From: Actinomycetota bacterium | GTDB taxonomy: Bacteria; Bacillota; Desulfotomaculia; Desulfotomaculales; Desulfocucumaceae | NCBI GenBank assembly: GCA_023475565.1 | Contig: JAMCVT010000110.1 | Coordinates: 1-51,275, forward strand | Direction: 5' to 3' | Length of the DNA stretch: 51,275 nucleotides | Shown here: piece after piece, positions 8,351 through 16,562 of the stretch | Numbering within the stretch: position 1 is the first letter of the stretch | How the letters are laid out: each line of letters starts with the position of its first letter | Notes under the pieces: generated by a model | What the model saw: the letters and a program-made list of their open reading frames with translations, nothing else | Told to the model about the DNA's origin: nothing | Databases searched by the model: none | Program-made: the position numbers and the translations under genes

Positions 8351-8419
8351 GTCCATTTAACCTTGGACAAGTCGGAAAAGGACTTCGGAGAAACCCTCCG
8401 AGGGGGTCTTTCCTTTTCC
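8351..8419 (-). promoter_or_regulatory. Structured leader upstream of the SLH gene
   Basis: Two hairpins lie in the 5' region. One pairs GTCCA with TGGAC (8351-8368). The larger (8374-8419) pairs GGAAAAGGA with TCCTTTTCC and encloses an inner TCGGAG/CTCCGA stem. Neither is followed by a T-run in the direction of the gene. The leader is long (over 150 nt), so regulation of a stable mRNA is possible. Confidence 0.45.
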
Positions 8420-8527
8420 TCCAAAGGGGTCCCACTCCCACACAATTCGGACAGAAGCAAAAAGAAAATTTTTCGGTATATACCAGGGCACAGGACACCT
8501 AAACATATTCAACAATGATACTCAAAA

Positions 8528-8564
8528 TTGAGCAGGAGGGGGCTTGTCGCCCCCTCCTGCTCAA
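8528..8564 (-). terminator. Hairpin downstream of the ydcF-like gene
   Basis: A perfect 16-bp stem (TTGAGCAGGAGGGGGC and its complement) with a 5-base loop lies 12 bases after the YdcF-like stop codon. On the minus strand it is followed by a short TTTT run. It probably ends the upstream transcript. Confidence 0.75.
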
Positions 8565-8575
8565 TCTCGGGAAGT

Positions 8576-9166
8576 CTAATACTTTATCCAGTACACCACT
8601 ATATTGGCCAGTTCGGTGAGGGCCTTCTGCTGCCCCTCACCACTTTTCCACCAGTAATCCGGGCGGAATTTGGGGTCGGAGGCTGACACTGTTATAATCC
8701 GCACTCCTGTGCCGTCAAAAACCTTATTGAATATCTGCCTGGCCCGCCTGGTGTGATAATTTGACGTTACCAGAAGAAAGCTGTTTATTCTTTTTTCCAT
8801 CACTATTTGCTTTACTAAAACAGCGTTTTCATATGTGCTCTCCGATTCTCTCTCCAAAAGCACAGCAGACGGGTCCACCCCCAGATCCCGGGCTTCCATA
8901 AGCATCAGGTCTGCCTCAGCCAGCTTTGTTGTAAGCCTGCCCCCGCCCGACATAATAATTTTGTCACCGTAACCCTCTTTGAAAAGCTCAACACTCTTGC
9001 CCACCCGGGGGACGGTCTCCCCCCCCAACACCACTATGGCGTCACATTTAGCAGGTTTTTCATCCACCACCAGGAAGCGCCCGTAAGCGGTAAGCCATAG
9101 GCCGGACGTCAGCACCAGAACTGCTATTATAACTCCCGCTGCTGCCAGGAATTTTTTTTTCAACAA
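8576..9166 (-). CDS. YdcF/SanA-family (DUF218) membrane-anchored protein
   Basis: Protein of 196 residues. An N-terminal hydrophobic anchor (AAAGVIIAVLVLTSGLWL) precedes a DUF218 domain: CDAIVVLGG near 41-49, GDKIIMSGGG, the acidic ESTYENA and VTSNYHTRRA. These are the conserved blocks of YdcF/SanA proteins, a family linked to envelope integrity and thought to bind a nucleotide-type ligand; the substrate is unknown. The start is TTG 9166 with GGGTGA upstream. It is a single gene, divergent from the fad locus, ending in a strong hairpin. Family assignment is firm; function is not. Confidence 0.87.
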   Translation of the reverse strand: MLKKKFLAAAGVIIAVLVLTSGLWLTAYGRFLVVDEKPAKCDAIVVLGGETVPRVGKSVELFKEGYGDKIIMSGGGRLTTKLAEADLMLMEARDLGVDPSAVLLERESESTYENAVLVKQIVMEKRINSFLLVTSNYHTRRARQIFNKVFDGTGVRIITVSASDPKFRPDYWWKSGEGQQKALTELANIVVYWIKY

Positions 9167-9340
9167 TAATCACCCGGTATAATTATTCTTTTATTGTCTA
9201 AACTTTCCCTTTTAATTCGTCACTGTATTTTCCTCCCAATTAATATATTAAGCTGCTTTTGAAAACCGTGTCAGGCGGTATAATTGGTGGAAGGACAGAC
9301 ATAAGTTGCTTTAATGGCAAAAAAAAAGACTCCCTGCCTA

Positions 9341-9374
9341 TTGACCTTTTACCAAAAATAAAATAACTTATAAT
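9341..9374 (+). promoter_or_regulatory. Probable fadN promoter
   Basis: A perfect -10 TATAAT is at 9369-9374. A -35-like TTGACC lies at 9341-9346, but its spacing to TATAAT is 22 bases; with 17-base spacing it pairs with the weaker TAACTT (9364-9369). The element sits immediately upstream of the FadR-type operator. Confidence 0.5.
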
Positions 9375-9383
9375 TAAGTAAAA

Positions 9384-9401
9384 TGAGTGAGCATTCAGTC
9401 A
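9384..9401 (+). promoter_or_regulatory. FadR-type operator upstream of fadN
   Basis: TGAGTGA-GCAT-TCAGTCA is a 7-4-7 dyad with one arm mismatch. It matches the geometry and core of the Bacillus FadR box (TGAATGA-N4-TCATTCA). It lies just after the -10 element, where a bound repressor would block initiation, and the locus itself encodes a FadR-like TetR protein. Confidence 0.65.
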
Positions 9402-9457
9402 CTTTTTCCAGCCAGTTAACTATGAAAATAATTAAGGTAAAGGAGGAAACGCAAAAG

Positions 9458-11101
9458 ATGAAGCGCAGCGTACAAAAAGCTGCCGTGCTGGGAGCTGGGG
9501 TTATGGGTGCTACAATTGCCGGACACCTGGCAAACGTTGGGATACCCACCTACCTCCTGGACATCGTGCCAGGGACATTGAATCCGGATGAGGAAAAAAA
9601 AGGCCTGACCCTGGAATCTCCCCAGGTGCGCAACAGATTCGCCGTTAACGGCATTGCCAATCTGTTGAAGTCAAAACCGGCCGCCCTCTACGTTCCGGAA
9701 AATGCCAAACTGCTGACCCCCGGAAACTTCGAGGATAACATGAACTGTCTTTCCGAGTGCGATCTTATTATCGAAGTGGTACTGGAAAGGATGGACATCA
9801 AGCAAAGCCTCTTCAAAAAAGTGGAGAAAAACTGGAAGCCGGGGTCTATCGTGGCCTCTAATACCTCCGGGCTCTCAATTAATAAAATGATTGAAGGGCG
9901 CTCCAAAGAGTTTAAACAAAATTTTGCAGGTATGCACTTCTTTAATCCCCCCCGGTATATGCGCCTTTTAGAAATCATCCCGGCAAAGGAAACCAGCCAG
10001 GAAATAGTAGATTTTATGGTTGACTTCGGCGAAAGAATTTTGGGCAAGGGTGTTGTTGTCTGTAAAGACACCCCCAATTTCGTGGCCAACCGCATAGGTG
10101 TATTCGGCATGTGTGCCACCGTCAAGGCCATGTTGGAGTTTGACCTCAATGCAGACGATGTTGACGAGCTCACCGGCCGGGTAATGGGCCACCCCAAAAG
10201 CGCTTCCTTCCGGACACTGGATATGGTGGGACTGGACGTAATGCTGCACGTGGCCGAAACCGTCTATGACGCAGCGGAAGATCCCGATGAAAAGGCTATA
10301 TTTGCTCCGGTAGATTTCCTCCAGAAGATGGTGGACAGCAAATGGCTGGGAGATAAAACCGGACAGGGCTTCTATAAAAGGGTCAAGACAGAAAAGGGCA
10401 AGGAAGTACTGGTGCTGGACTACAAAACCATGGAGTACCGCCCCAGGCAAAAGGCCGGCTTCGGATCACTTTCCGACGCCAAGTCCAAGAAAAAGCCTGA
10501 AAAGATGCTCAGGACCCTGGTAAACGGCAGGGACAAGGCTGCCCAGTTTGCCTGGAAGATTACCAAGCAGCAGCTTCTCTATGCCGCCAACCTGCTGGGT
10601 GTGATCGCTGATGATATACAGTCCATCGACCAGGCCATGAAGTGGGGCTTCAACTGGGACTTCGGCCCCTTCGAAATGTGGGATATTCTGGGAGTTTCCG
10701 CCGTTGTGGAGCGCCTTAAGGCTGAGGGGGACAGGGTTCCCAAGGTTGTGGAAAACCTGTTGGCCAGCGGAAAAACCAGCTTCTATGAGAAGAGGGAAGG
10801 CACCCGCTACATCTTCGATCAGATCACCAAGGCCGGCGCCCCGGAAAAGTTCAGTGAGAGCGTCATTTTCCTGGCTCCTCTCAAAGAGCAGAACAAGGTT
10901 ATCGCGAAAAACGACGGCGCCAGCCTTATCGATATAGGCGACGGCGTTGTCTGCCTGGAATTCCACAGCAAGTCCAACTCCATCGGCAGCGACATTGTTA
11001 ATATGATGAATTATTCCGTAAAAGAGATAGAGAAAAACTACGAGGGCATGGTTGTAGCCAACTACGGCCAGCACTTCTCGGTGGGCGCCAAAACGGCTTA
11101 G
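9458..11101 (+). CDS. fadN: 3-hydroxyacyl-CoA dehydrogenase part of FadN (ends at in-frame TAG)
   Basis: 547 residues up to a TAG. The Rossmann loop LGAGVMGATIAGHLA lies near the N-terminus, the 3HCDH signature GMHFFNPPRYMRLLEIIP follows near residue 155, and a second 3HCDH C-terminal domain precedes the start of a crotonase domain. This is the N-terminal two thirds of a FadN/YusL-type fused 3-hydroxyacyl-CoA dehydrogenase/enoyl-CoA hydratase (about 790-810 residues). It oxidises 3-hydroxyacyl-CoA with NAD+ in beta-oxidation. ATG 9458 is chosen for the GGAGG 11 bases upstream; ATG 9383 lies in the operator. The gene order fadN-fadA-fadE matches the Bacillus operon. The frame stays open and homologous beyond the TAG. 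Confidence 0.9.
   Translation: MKRSVQKAAVLGAGVMGATIAGHLANVGIPTYLLDIVPGTLNPDEEKKGLTLESPQVRNRFAVNGIANLLKSKPAALYVPENAKLLTPGNFEDNMNCLSECDLIIEVVLERMDIKQSLFKKVEKNWKPGSIVASNTSGLSINKMIEGRSKEFKQNFAGMHFFNPPRYMRLLEIIPAKETSQEIVDFMVDFGERILGKGVVVCKDTPNFVANRIGVFGMCATVKAMLEFDLNADDVDELTGRVMGHPKSASFRTLDMVGLDVMLHVAETVYDAAEDPDEKAIFAPVDFLQKMVDSKWLGDKTGQGFYKRVKTEKGKEVLVLDYKTMEYRPRQKAGFGSLSDAKSKKKPEKMLRTLVNGRDKAAQFAWKITKQQLLYAANLLGVIADDIQSIDQAMKWGFNWDFGPFEMWDILGVSAVVERLKAEGDRVPKVVENLLASGKTSFYEKREGTRYIFDQITKAGAPEKFSESVIFLAPLKEQNKVIAKNDGASLIDIGDGVVCLEFHSKSNSIGSDIVNMMNYSVKEIEKNYEGMVVANYGQHFSVGAKTA
11099..11101 (+). other. In-frame amber (TAG) codon inside fadN
   Basis: The context is VGAKTA-TAG-EGLTAEAQEW. The same frame continues to 11884 with clear crotonase homology. 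Aligned by eye to Bacillus FadN (VGANLAMILMEVQ...), the TAG occupies exactly one residue position with no length change. It is a nonsense change, a sequencing error, or a recoded codon. Confidence 0.85.
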
Positions 11102-11884
11102 GAAGGCCTCACGGCTGAGGCCCAGGAGTGGGTTGAGCTGGACTTCATGGTCAGAGAGTTCCAGGACGCCAATATGCGCATGAAGTACTGCAGAAAGCCG
11201 GTAGTGGTAGCCCCCCACGGCATGGCCCTGGGCGGAGGCTGCGAAATAGTCCTGCACGGCAACAAGGTTGCCGCCTGCGCAGAGTCCTACATCGGCATGG
11301 TGGAAGTCGGCGTGGGCCTGGTGCCCGGCGGCGGCGGGGTCAAGGAACTGGCCTTCAGGGCTGCGGAGCTTAATCCTCCCAAGTCCGCCAGCATAAAAAC
11401 CGGCGGCACCAACAGCTATCAGCCCATGATCAACAGGGCTTTTGAAAATATAGCCATGGCCAGTGTCTCCACCAGCGGCCCCGAAGCAGTTTCCCTTGGC
11501 TTCTTAAGAAAGAATGACACCAAGATAGTAACCAACCGCGACCAGCTCATCGGCGAGGCCAAGAAAATGGTCCTTCAGACCGCACCGGACTTCATGCCTC
11601 CGGTTCCCCCCACCATCAAGGCCCTGGGAGCCCCCGGGCAGGCCGCCATAGAGGTGGGTATCGAGACAATGGTCTGGGGCAAATACATCAGCAAGCATGA
11701 CGCCAAAATAGCCAGGAAGGTTGCCGGCATACTGACCGGCGGCGGGGTAACCCCGGGCACCGACCTGACCGAGCAAAACCTGCTGGATCTGGAGCGTGAG
11801 GCCTTCCTAAGCCTTTTAGGCGAACAAAAAACCATCGACCGCATCCGCCATATGCTTACAACCAACAAGCCTCTGAGAAACTAA
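11102..11884 (+). CDS. fadN: Enoyl-CoA hydratase part of FadN (after the TAG)
   Basis: 260 residues in the same frame as the upstream part. It carries the crotonase oxyanion-hole region PHGMALGGGCEIVLH and the MVEVGVGLVPGGGG block, plus a C-terminal helical region. It hydrates trans-2-enoyl-CoA. The first in-frame ATG is at 11147, with no ribosome site at proper distance (AGGAG is ~18 bases away), so independent translation looks unlikely. Either readthrough makes the full ~808-residue protein or the hydratase half is lost. Codon usage and conservation are the same on both sides of the TAG, so any damage is recent. FadA follows 67 bp downstream. Confidence 0.85.
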   Translation, partial: EGLTAEAQEWVELDFMVREFQDANMRMKYCRKPVVVAPHGMALGGGCEIVLHGNKVAACAESYIGMVEVGVGLVPGGGGVKELAFRAAELNPPKSASIKTGGTNSYQPMINRAFENIAMASVSTSGPEAVSLGFLRKNDTKIVTNRDQLIGEAKKMVLQTAPDFMPPVPPTIKALGAPGQAAIEVGIETMVWGKYISKHDAKIARKVAGILTGGGVTPGTDLTEQNLLDLEREAFLSLLGEQKTIDRIRHMLTTNKPLRN

Positions 11885-11951
11885 CTGATTGAACTTTACT
11901 ATAACAGTAAATGATTTTTAAACCACTATTAACTAGGGGGTTTTAAGAAAA

Positions 11952-13127
11952 ATGCAAGAAGCCGTAATAGTCAGTGCGGTGCGTACAGCGGTGGGCAGGG
12001 CTCCCCGGGGTAAGCTCAAGAATACCCGGCCGGAGCACATGGCCGCAACCGCATTGAAAGAAGCCCTTGCCCGGGTGCCGGCCCTGGACCCGGCGGAAAT
12101 AGACGACGTTCTGTTTGGCTGCTCTTTCCCTGAGGCCGAGCAGGGCATGAATGTTGGAAGAATGATCAACCTCCTGGCCGGACTGCCCCAGAGCGTTTCC
12201 GGCGCCACCATAAACCGCTTCTGCTCCTCGGGCTTGGAGTCTGTCGCAGTGGGCGCCACCCGTATAATGTCCGGATTTGTGGATGTTTTTGTGGCCGGCG
12301 GGGTTGAGAGCATGAGCATAGTGCCCATGGGCGGCAATAAGCTGGCCCCGGACCCGGAGCTGCTCGGAATTTGCCCCGAGGCATACATGAGCATGGGACT
12401 TACCGCGGAAAACGTAGCCGACAAATACAGCATATCCCGGGAAGAACAGGATCAATTCTCTGTGGCCAGCCACGAAAAGGCTCTTAAGGCCATTGCAGAG
12501 GGTAAGTTCAAGGAAGAAATAGTCCCCCTGACAGTTGTGGAGAAACAGTGGTCGGGCAACAGAATTAAGGAAAAAAGCTTTGTATTTGACACCGACGAGG
12601 GCCCCCGGGCCGGTACCACCATGGAGTCACTGGCCAGGCTCCAGCCGGTATTCAGGGCCGGTGGCAGTGTTACCGCGGGGAACTCCTCACAGACCAGTGA
12701 CGGGGGCGCCTGCGTGGTTATGATGAGCCGCCAGAAAGCCGATTCCCTCGGTCTCAAGCCAATAGCGGTATTCCGCGGCTATGCCGTGAGCGGCTGCCCT
12801 CCGGAGCTTATGGGCATCGGGCCCATAGTAGCCATTCCCAAGGCCCTTAAGGTGGCCGGGATCACCCTGGACCAGGTGGATGTATTTGAGCTCAACGAAG
12901 CTTTTGCCGCCCAGGCCCTGGCCAGCATCAAGACCCTCGGCATAGATATCAACAAGGTTAATAAAAACGGCGGCGCCGTGGCCCTGGGACACCCCCTGGG
13001 CTGCACCGGGTCCAAGCTCACCGCCACCCTGCTGCACGAGATGAAGCGCAGCAGCTCCAAGTACGGCGTGGTCAGCATGTGCATCGGCGGCGGCATGGGA
13101 GCTGCCGGCGTATATGAAATGGTTTAA
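11952..13127 (+). CDS. fadA: Acetyl-CoA C-acyltransferase (thiolase)
   Basis: 391 residues, the standard thiolase length. It shows the nucleophile region NRFCSSGLESV (acyl-accepting Cys near 89), the signature NGGAVALGHPLGCTG with the catalytic His, and the C-terminal CIGGGMGAAG with the second Cys. It cleaves 3-ketoacyl-CoA with CoA in the last step of beta-oxidation. The ATG is preceded by AGGGGG. It lies between the FadN gene and the acyl-CoA dehydrogenase gene, as in the Bacillus fadNAE operon, and is presumably under the same FadR operator. Confidence 0.95.
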   Translation: MQEAVIVSAVRTAVGRAPRGKLKNTRPEHMAATALKEALARVPALDPAEIDDVLFGCSFPEAEQGMNVGRMINLLAGLPQSVSGATINRFCSSGLESVAVGATRIMSGFVDVFVAGGVESMSIVPMGGNKLAPDPELLGICPEAYMSMGLTAENVADKYSISREEQDQFSVASHEKALKAIAEGKFKEEIVPLTVVEKQWSGNRIKEKSFVFDTDEGPRAGTTMESLARLQPVFRAGGSVTAGNSSQTSDGGACVVMMSRQKADSLGLKPIAVFRGYAVSGCPPELMGIGPIVAIPKALKVAGITLDQVDVFELNEAFAAQALASIKTLGIDINKVNKNGGAVALGHPLGCTGSKLTATLLHEMKRSSSKYGVVSMCIGGGMGAAGVYEMV

Positions 13128-13213
13128 GTAAATTAATATAGCAGGCCGGGCAGTTTGGCCCCGGCCACGGATAATTATCAAACACCACCCAATTATGAAA
13201 GGAGTAAATCAAA

Positions 13214-14968
13214 ATGCCACAAAAAGGCGGAATGTTCCTGCTTGAAAGCGTAAATCCCGCGGATGTTTTTACCCCGGAGGATTTTTCAGAGGAGCACAAG
13301 ATGATAGCCGGCACCTGTGAGGATTTTATCAACAAAGATGTACTTCCCGTTATTGACGACCTTGACCACAAAAAGGAAGGCCTTTTGCGCAGCCTTCTTG
13401 AGAAGGCCGGAGAACTGGGCCTTCTTTCCGCCGACATAGAGGAGAAGTACGACGGCGCCGACCTGGGCAAAATCGCCTCCATCATCATTACCGAAAACAT
13501 GACCGCCGGCGGATCCTTCGCCACCGGGATGCTGGCCCACACCGGAATCGGCTCTCTTCCCTTCGTAATGTTCGGAACTGAAGAGCAAAAGCATAAGTAC
13601 CTGCCCAAGCTGGCCACCGGTGAAAATATCGCAGCCTACGCCCTCACCGAGCCAGGCGCAGGATCGGATGCGCTGGCGTCCAAAACCAAGGCTGTTCTTT
13701 CAGAAGACGGCAAATACTACATCCTCAATGGAGAGAAAATATTCATCACCAACGCCGGCATTGCTGATGTGTTTGTGACCTACGCCAAAATTGACGGTGA
13801 AAAATTCACTGCCTTCATAGTGGATAAGGATACCCCCGGCTTCAGCATAGGGGCGGAAGAAAAGAAAATGGGCATCAAGGGCTCTTCCACCTGCAGCCTT
13901 ATATTTGAAGACGCCAAGATTCCCGTGGAAAACGTGCTGGGCGATATAGGCAAGGGCCACGTAATCGCCTTCAACATCCTGAACATAGGCCGCTTCAAGC
14001 TGGGCGCCGGCACCACCGGATCGGCCAAAAAATCCATCCAGGTGGCCGTCAAGTACGCCAACCAGCGGGTGCAGTTCAAAAAGCCCATTTCCAGCTTCGG
14101 CATGATCCAGACCAAACTGGCTAAAATGAACGCCTATGCCTATGCCTCCGAGTCAATGCAGTACCGCCTGGCCGGCCTTATTGACGAGGCCCTGCACGGT
14201 GTGCCCTCAGGCCCTGAAATGGGAAAGGCCATTGAGGAATACGCCATTGAGTGCTCCATAAGCAAAATAATTGGCTCCGAGTGCCTGGACTATTGTGTGG
14301 ACGAGTGCGTGCAGATTCACGGCGGCTACGGCTACACCCAGGAGTACCCGGCAGAGCGCTTCTACAGGGACTCCCGCATCAACCGCCTATTTGAGGGCAC
14401 CAACGAAATAAACCGCCTGATTATCCCGGCCACCCTGATGAAGAAGGCCATGAAGGGTGAACTGCCCTTCCTGCAGGCCGCCATGGGACTTCAGAAGGAA
14501 ATAATGAACCTGGGCGCCACCCTGCCCGCCGATGATGAAAAGCCTCTCTACACCGAGCGCTGCATGCTTCACCTGGTTAAAAAGCTGATCATTATGGTTG
14601 CCGGAAGCGCAGCCCAGAAGTACATGCAAAAGCTGGGTGATGAGCAGGAACTGATTCAAATCATGGCTGACATGGTGATTGAGCTTTACACCATGGAGTC
14701 AGCTATTGCCCGCGCCCTGAAGGCCTGGGAAAAAAATCCCGGGGCAGCCCAGCTTAAGATCGACCTTTCCCTGGCTTACATGTACGAAAGGTGGCCTGTT
14801 TTTGAAAATCTGGCCAAGGAAGCCCTGTGCTACATGGAGTCCGGCGATATGCTGGCCACCCGGATAGGCATTGCCAAGCGCATGGTCAGGTACATCCCCA
14901 TAGATTTGGTAAGCCTGCGCAGGAAGATTGCCGCGCAGATAATTGAAAAGGAAGACTACGTCTGCTAG
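13214..14968 (+). CDS. fadE: Acyl-CoA dehydrogenase, long form
   Basis: 584 residues, matching the ~590-residue FadE of Gram-positive fadNAE operons rather than the ~380-residue short type. It has the FAD-binding block YALTEPGAGSDA, then IFITNAG, the QIHGGYGYTQEYPAERFYRDSRI block, and RLFEGTNEINRLI with the likely catalytic Glu. About 170 extra C-terminal residues form a helical domain. It introduces the 2,3-double bond in acyl-CoA and passes electrons to ETF. The start is ATG 13214 with AAAGGAG upstream. It is 86 bp downstream of fadA in the same orientation, giving three consecutive beta-oxidation genes. Confidence 0.94.
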   Translation: MPQKGGMFLLESVNPADVFTPEDFSEEHKMIAGTCEDFINKDVLPVIDDLDHKKEGLLRSLLEKAGELGLLSADIEEKYDGADLGKIASIIITENMTAGGSFATGMLAHTGIGSLPFVMFGTEEQKHKYLPKLATGENIAAYALTEPGAGSDALASKTKAVLSEDGKYYILNGEKIFITNAGIADVFVTYAKIDGEKFTAFIVDKDTPGFSIGAEEKKMGIKGSSTCSLIFEDAKIPVENVLGDIGKGHVIAFNILNIGRFKLGAGTTGSAKKSIQVAVKYANQRVQFKKPISSFGMIQTKLAKMNAYAYASESMQYRLAGLIDEALHGVPSGPEMGKAIEEYAIECSISKIIGSECLDYCVDECVQIHGGYGYTQEYPAERFYRDSRINRLFEGTNEINRLIIPATLMKKAMKGELPFLQAAMGLQKEIMNLGATLPADDEKPLYTERCMLHLVKKLIIMVAGSAAQKYMQKLGDEQELIQIMADMVIELYTMESAIARALKAWEKNPGAAQLKIDLSLAYMYERWPVFENLAKEALCYMESGDMLATRIGIAKRMVRYIPIDLVSLRRKIAAQIIEKEDYVC

Positions 14969-15015
14969 TCATCTAATCAGAATTACCCGGACGCCGACCA
15001 TTGAACAGGTCTAAT

Positions 15016-15055
15016 GCCCGGGGGGAGGAAGCATGTTATTCTCCAAACCCCGGGC
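15016..15055 (+). terminator. GC-rich hairpin between fadE and fadR
   Basis: GCCCGGGG pairs with CCCCGGGC, with an inner GGAG/CTCC stem. There is no T-run after it, so it may be a weak or Rho-assisted stop or an mRNA stabiliser that lowers expression of fadR relative to fadNAE. Confidence 0.4.
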
Positions 15056-15117
15056 AGGCGTTCAGTTCTTTACCAGTACAATAATAATTGCCTTCCGGGC
15101 CGGTAAGGAGGCCGCCT

Positions 15118-15750
15118 GTGCCAAAAAGAACAGGAGAAAAATACAAGGTAATTATCGAAGCAGCCATACGGGTTATTGCCGATAACGGCTATCACGGTTC
15201 CCAGGTCTCTAAAATCGCCGGGGAGGCCGGTGTTGCAGAAGGCACAATTTACCTGTATTTTGAAAACAAAGAAGATATTTTGATATCCATATTTAGAAAC
15301 AAGCTGGGGGAGTTTATATCTGCGGCCCCCCAAAAGCTGAATAGCAGTGAAAACGCCTTTGAGCAGCTGGCCTACCTTATTTATCTGCACTTTTACAGGC
15401 TTCAAAACAATCCCAAGCTGGCCCACGTGCTTCAGATAGAGCTCCGCCAGTCGGACAAATCAATAAGAAAAGGAATAGCTGAAGTAATAAAAGGGTATTA
15501 CCGGCTGATTGAGAATATTGTCGTGGACGGTATACACAGGGGCTACTTCCTGCCCGGCCTGGACCCTAAAATTACCCGGAAGGTTATTTTTGGAAGCATG
15601 GATGAGGTAGCCACCTGCTGGGTACTTTCAACCCGCCAATACAACCTTCTTACCCTTACCGAACAGGTATACAGCGCCCTGGCCCGGTCACTGTCCCGGG
15701 ATGAAGAATATACCTCCTTTCCGCCAGGATTAAAGCTTGTTCTTCAATAG
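15118..15750 (+). CDS. fadR: TetR-family fatty-acid regulator, FadR (YsiA) type
   Basis: 210 residues. The N-terminal helix-turn-helix reads SQVSKIAGEAGVAEGTIYLYF, followed by ENKEDILISIF; the C-terminal ligand domain includes LELRQS-like ELRQSDKSIRKGIAEVIKGYY. The wording is very close to Bacillus FadR, which represses beta-oxidation genes and is released by long-chain acyl-CoA. The GTG at 15118 is the start because TAAGGAGG lies 6 bases upstream; an upstream TTG at 15088 lies before that site. Its position after fadE and the 7-4-7 operator before fadN make local repression of fadNAE likely. I saw no similar box before fadR itself. Confidence 0.9.
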   Translation: MPKRTGEKYKVIIEAAIRVIADNGYHGSQVSKIAGEAGVAEGTIYLYFENKEDILISIFRNKLGEFISAAPQKLNSSENAFEQLAYLIYLHFYRLQNNPKLAHVLQIELRQSDKSIRKGIAEVIKGYYRLIENIVVDGIHRGYFLPGLDPKITRKVIFGSMDEVATCWVLSTRQYNLLTLTEQVYSALARSLSRDEEYTSFPPGLKLVLQ

Positions 15751-15823
15751 TCATCCGGCCCCTGCGGCATGCATACATCTTTTGCTTTTTGACAATAATA
15801 ACCTCCGTCAAGGAGGTGAGATT

Positions 15824-15973
15824 ATGCCGCAAATCAAGTGCACTGTCACCGAGTGCCAATATAATTCCGATATAATGTGTGATGCCCCGATGATTCAGGT
15901 AAATCACAACGGGTCCGAAGCTTCAGCCAGTTCCGACGATACAAAATGTGACACCTTCAAGCCTAAAAGATAA
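15824..15973 (+). CDS. DUF1540 domain small protein
   Basis: 49 residues: MPQIKCTVTECQYN, then CDAPMIQV and a final CDTFKP. The four-Cys spacing (C-x4-C-x8-C ... C) is that of DUF1540, a small metal-binding-like domain common in spore-forming Firmicutes, function unknown. The ATG is preceded by AAGGAGGTGA, an almost perfect ribosome site that also pairs with an upstream ACCTCC to form a small hairpin. It is a separate unit between fadR and a GC-rich hairpin. Confidence 0.9.
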   Translation: MPQIKCTVTECQYNSDIMCDAPMIQVNHNGSEASASSDDTKCDTFKPKR

Positions 15974-15979
15974 TTTCTT

Positions 15980-16007
15980 AAGGGGGCCGGCCCGGGGCCG
16001 GTCCCTT
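15980..16007 (+). terminator. Hairpin after the DUF1540 gene
   Basis: AAGGG(GG)CCGGCCCC pairs with GGGGCCGGTCCCTT starting 7 bases after the stop. The stem is strong but the T-run is poor. It most likely ends the DUF1540 transcript. Confidence 0.55.
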
Positions 16008-16101
16008 ATGCTGCCTGCAATATATTTATTGTTACGAAAAGAAAACAGCTTTGATTTGGGATTATTCACAGGGCTAAAAAACGTTGTTTAAGTGATAAAT
16101 C

Positions 16102-16218
16102 CTATTCCAAAATGTCGAAAGTCCCATTATCATGTTCAACTGCCTCTAATTCATGCCCGTTAAAGGTTGTTAACTGGATAATATCAGGTATAATATTATG
16201 TAAGCGACATATAGACAT
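16102..16218 (-). CDS. Possible very small ORF (38 aa)
   Basis: ATG at 16218 followed by 37 further codons reads HNIIPDIIQLTTFNGHELEA and ends DNGTFDILE. A GGGAAG lies about 7 bases upstream. Codons are AT-rich compared with neighbouring genes, and I do not recognise the sequence, so it may be a remnant or chance. Nothing else is evident in 16008-16540 apart from the hairpin at 16260. Confidence 0.25.
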   Translation of the reverse strand: MSICRLHNIIPDIIQLTTFNGHELEAVEHDNGTFDILE

Positions 16219-16259
16219 CTATCCACTTCCCGATGCTCTGGCAGGAATATAAACCTGCA

Positions 16260-16301
16260 AAAGCAAAAAAGGCCAATTCCGACCCTGGCCTTTTTTGCTT
16301 T
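16260..16301. terminator. Bidirectional terminator-like hairpin
   Basis: A perfect 16-bp stem (AAAGCAAAAAAGGCCA and its complement) has a 10-base loop. It carries A-runs and T-runs on both sides, so it can end transcripts on either strand. No clear gene on the plus strand feeds it. Confidence 0.65.
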
Positions 16302-16562
16302 GAGTATGACCTTGCATTATTTAAGTTTATTGATGCTGCTGATAATGAATACTCAACCTTTACCCGCAAGTTTATCACCCACCTACCTCTTTTTTCCCAG
16401 GGATAATTCGGGGTTTCTAAAGTTAATTAAATAATCTATAATTATTATCAGTTCCCTGTGGACAAGCACAGCACAATCCGGCGGGTATCCCAAATGGAAA
16501 TCCCACCCGGAAAAGAGCAGCAGCAATAGTTAAAGGCTGTGCACTGGAGAGGATGTATTAGA

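Noticed and set aside
16380-16562. yybP-ykoY manganese riboswitch before the TerC gene
   Set aside because: I looked for its conserved loops and found none; only a weak imperfect hairpin is present.
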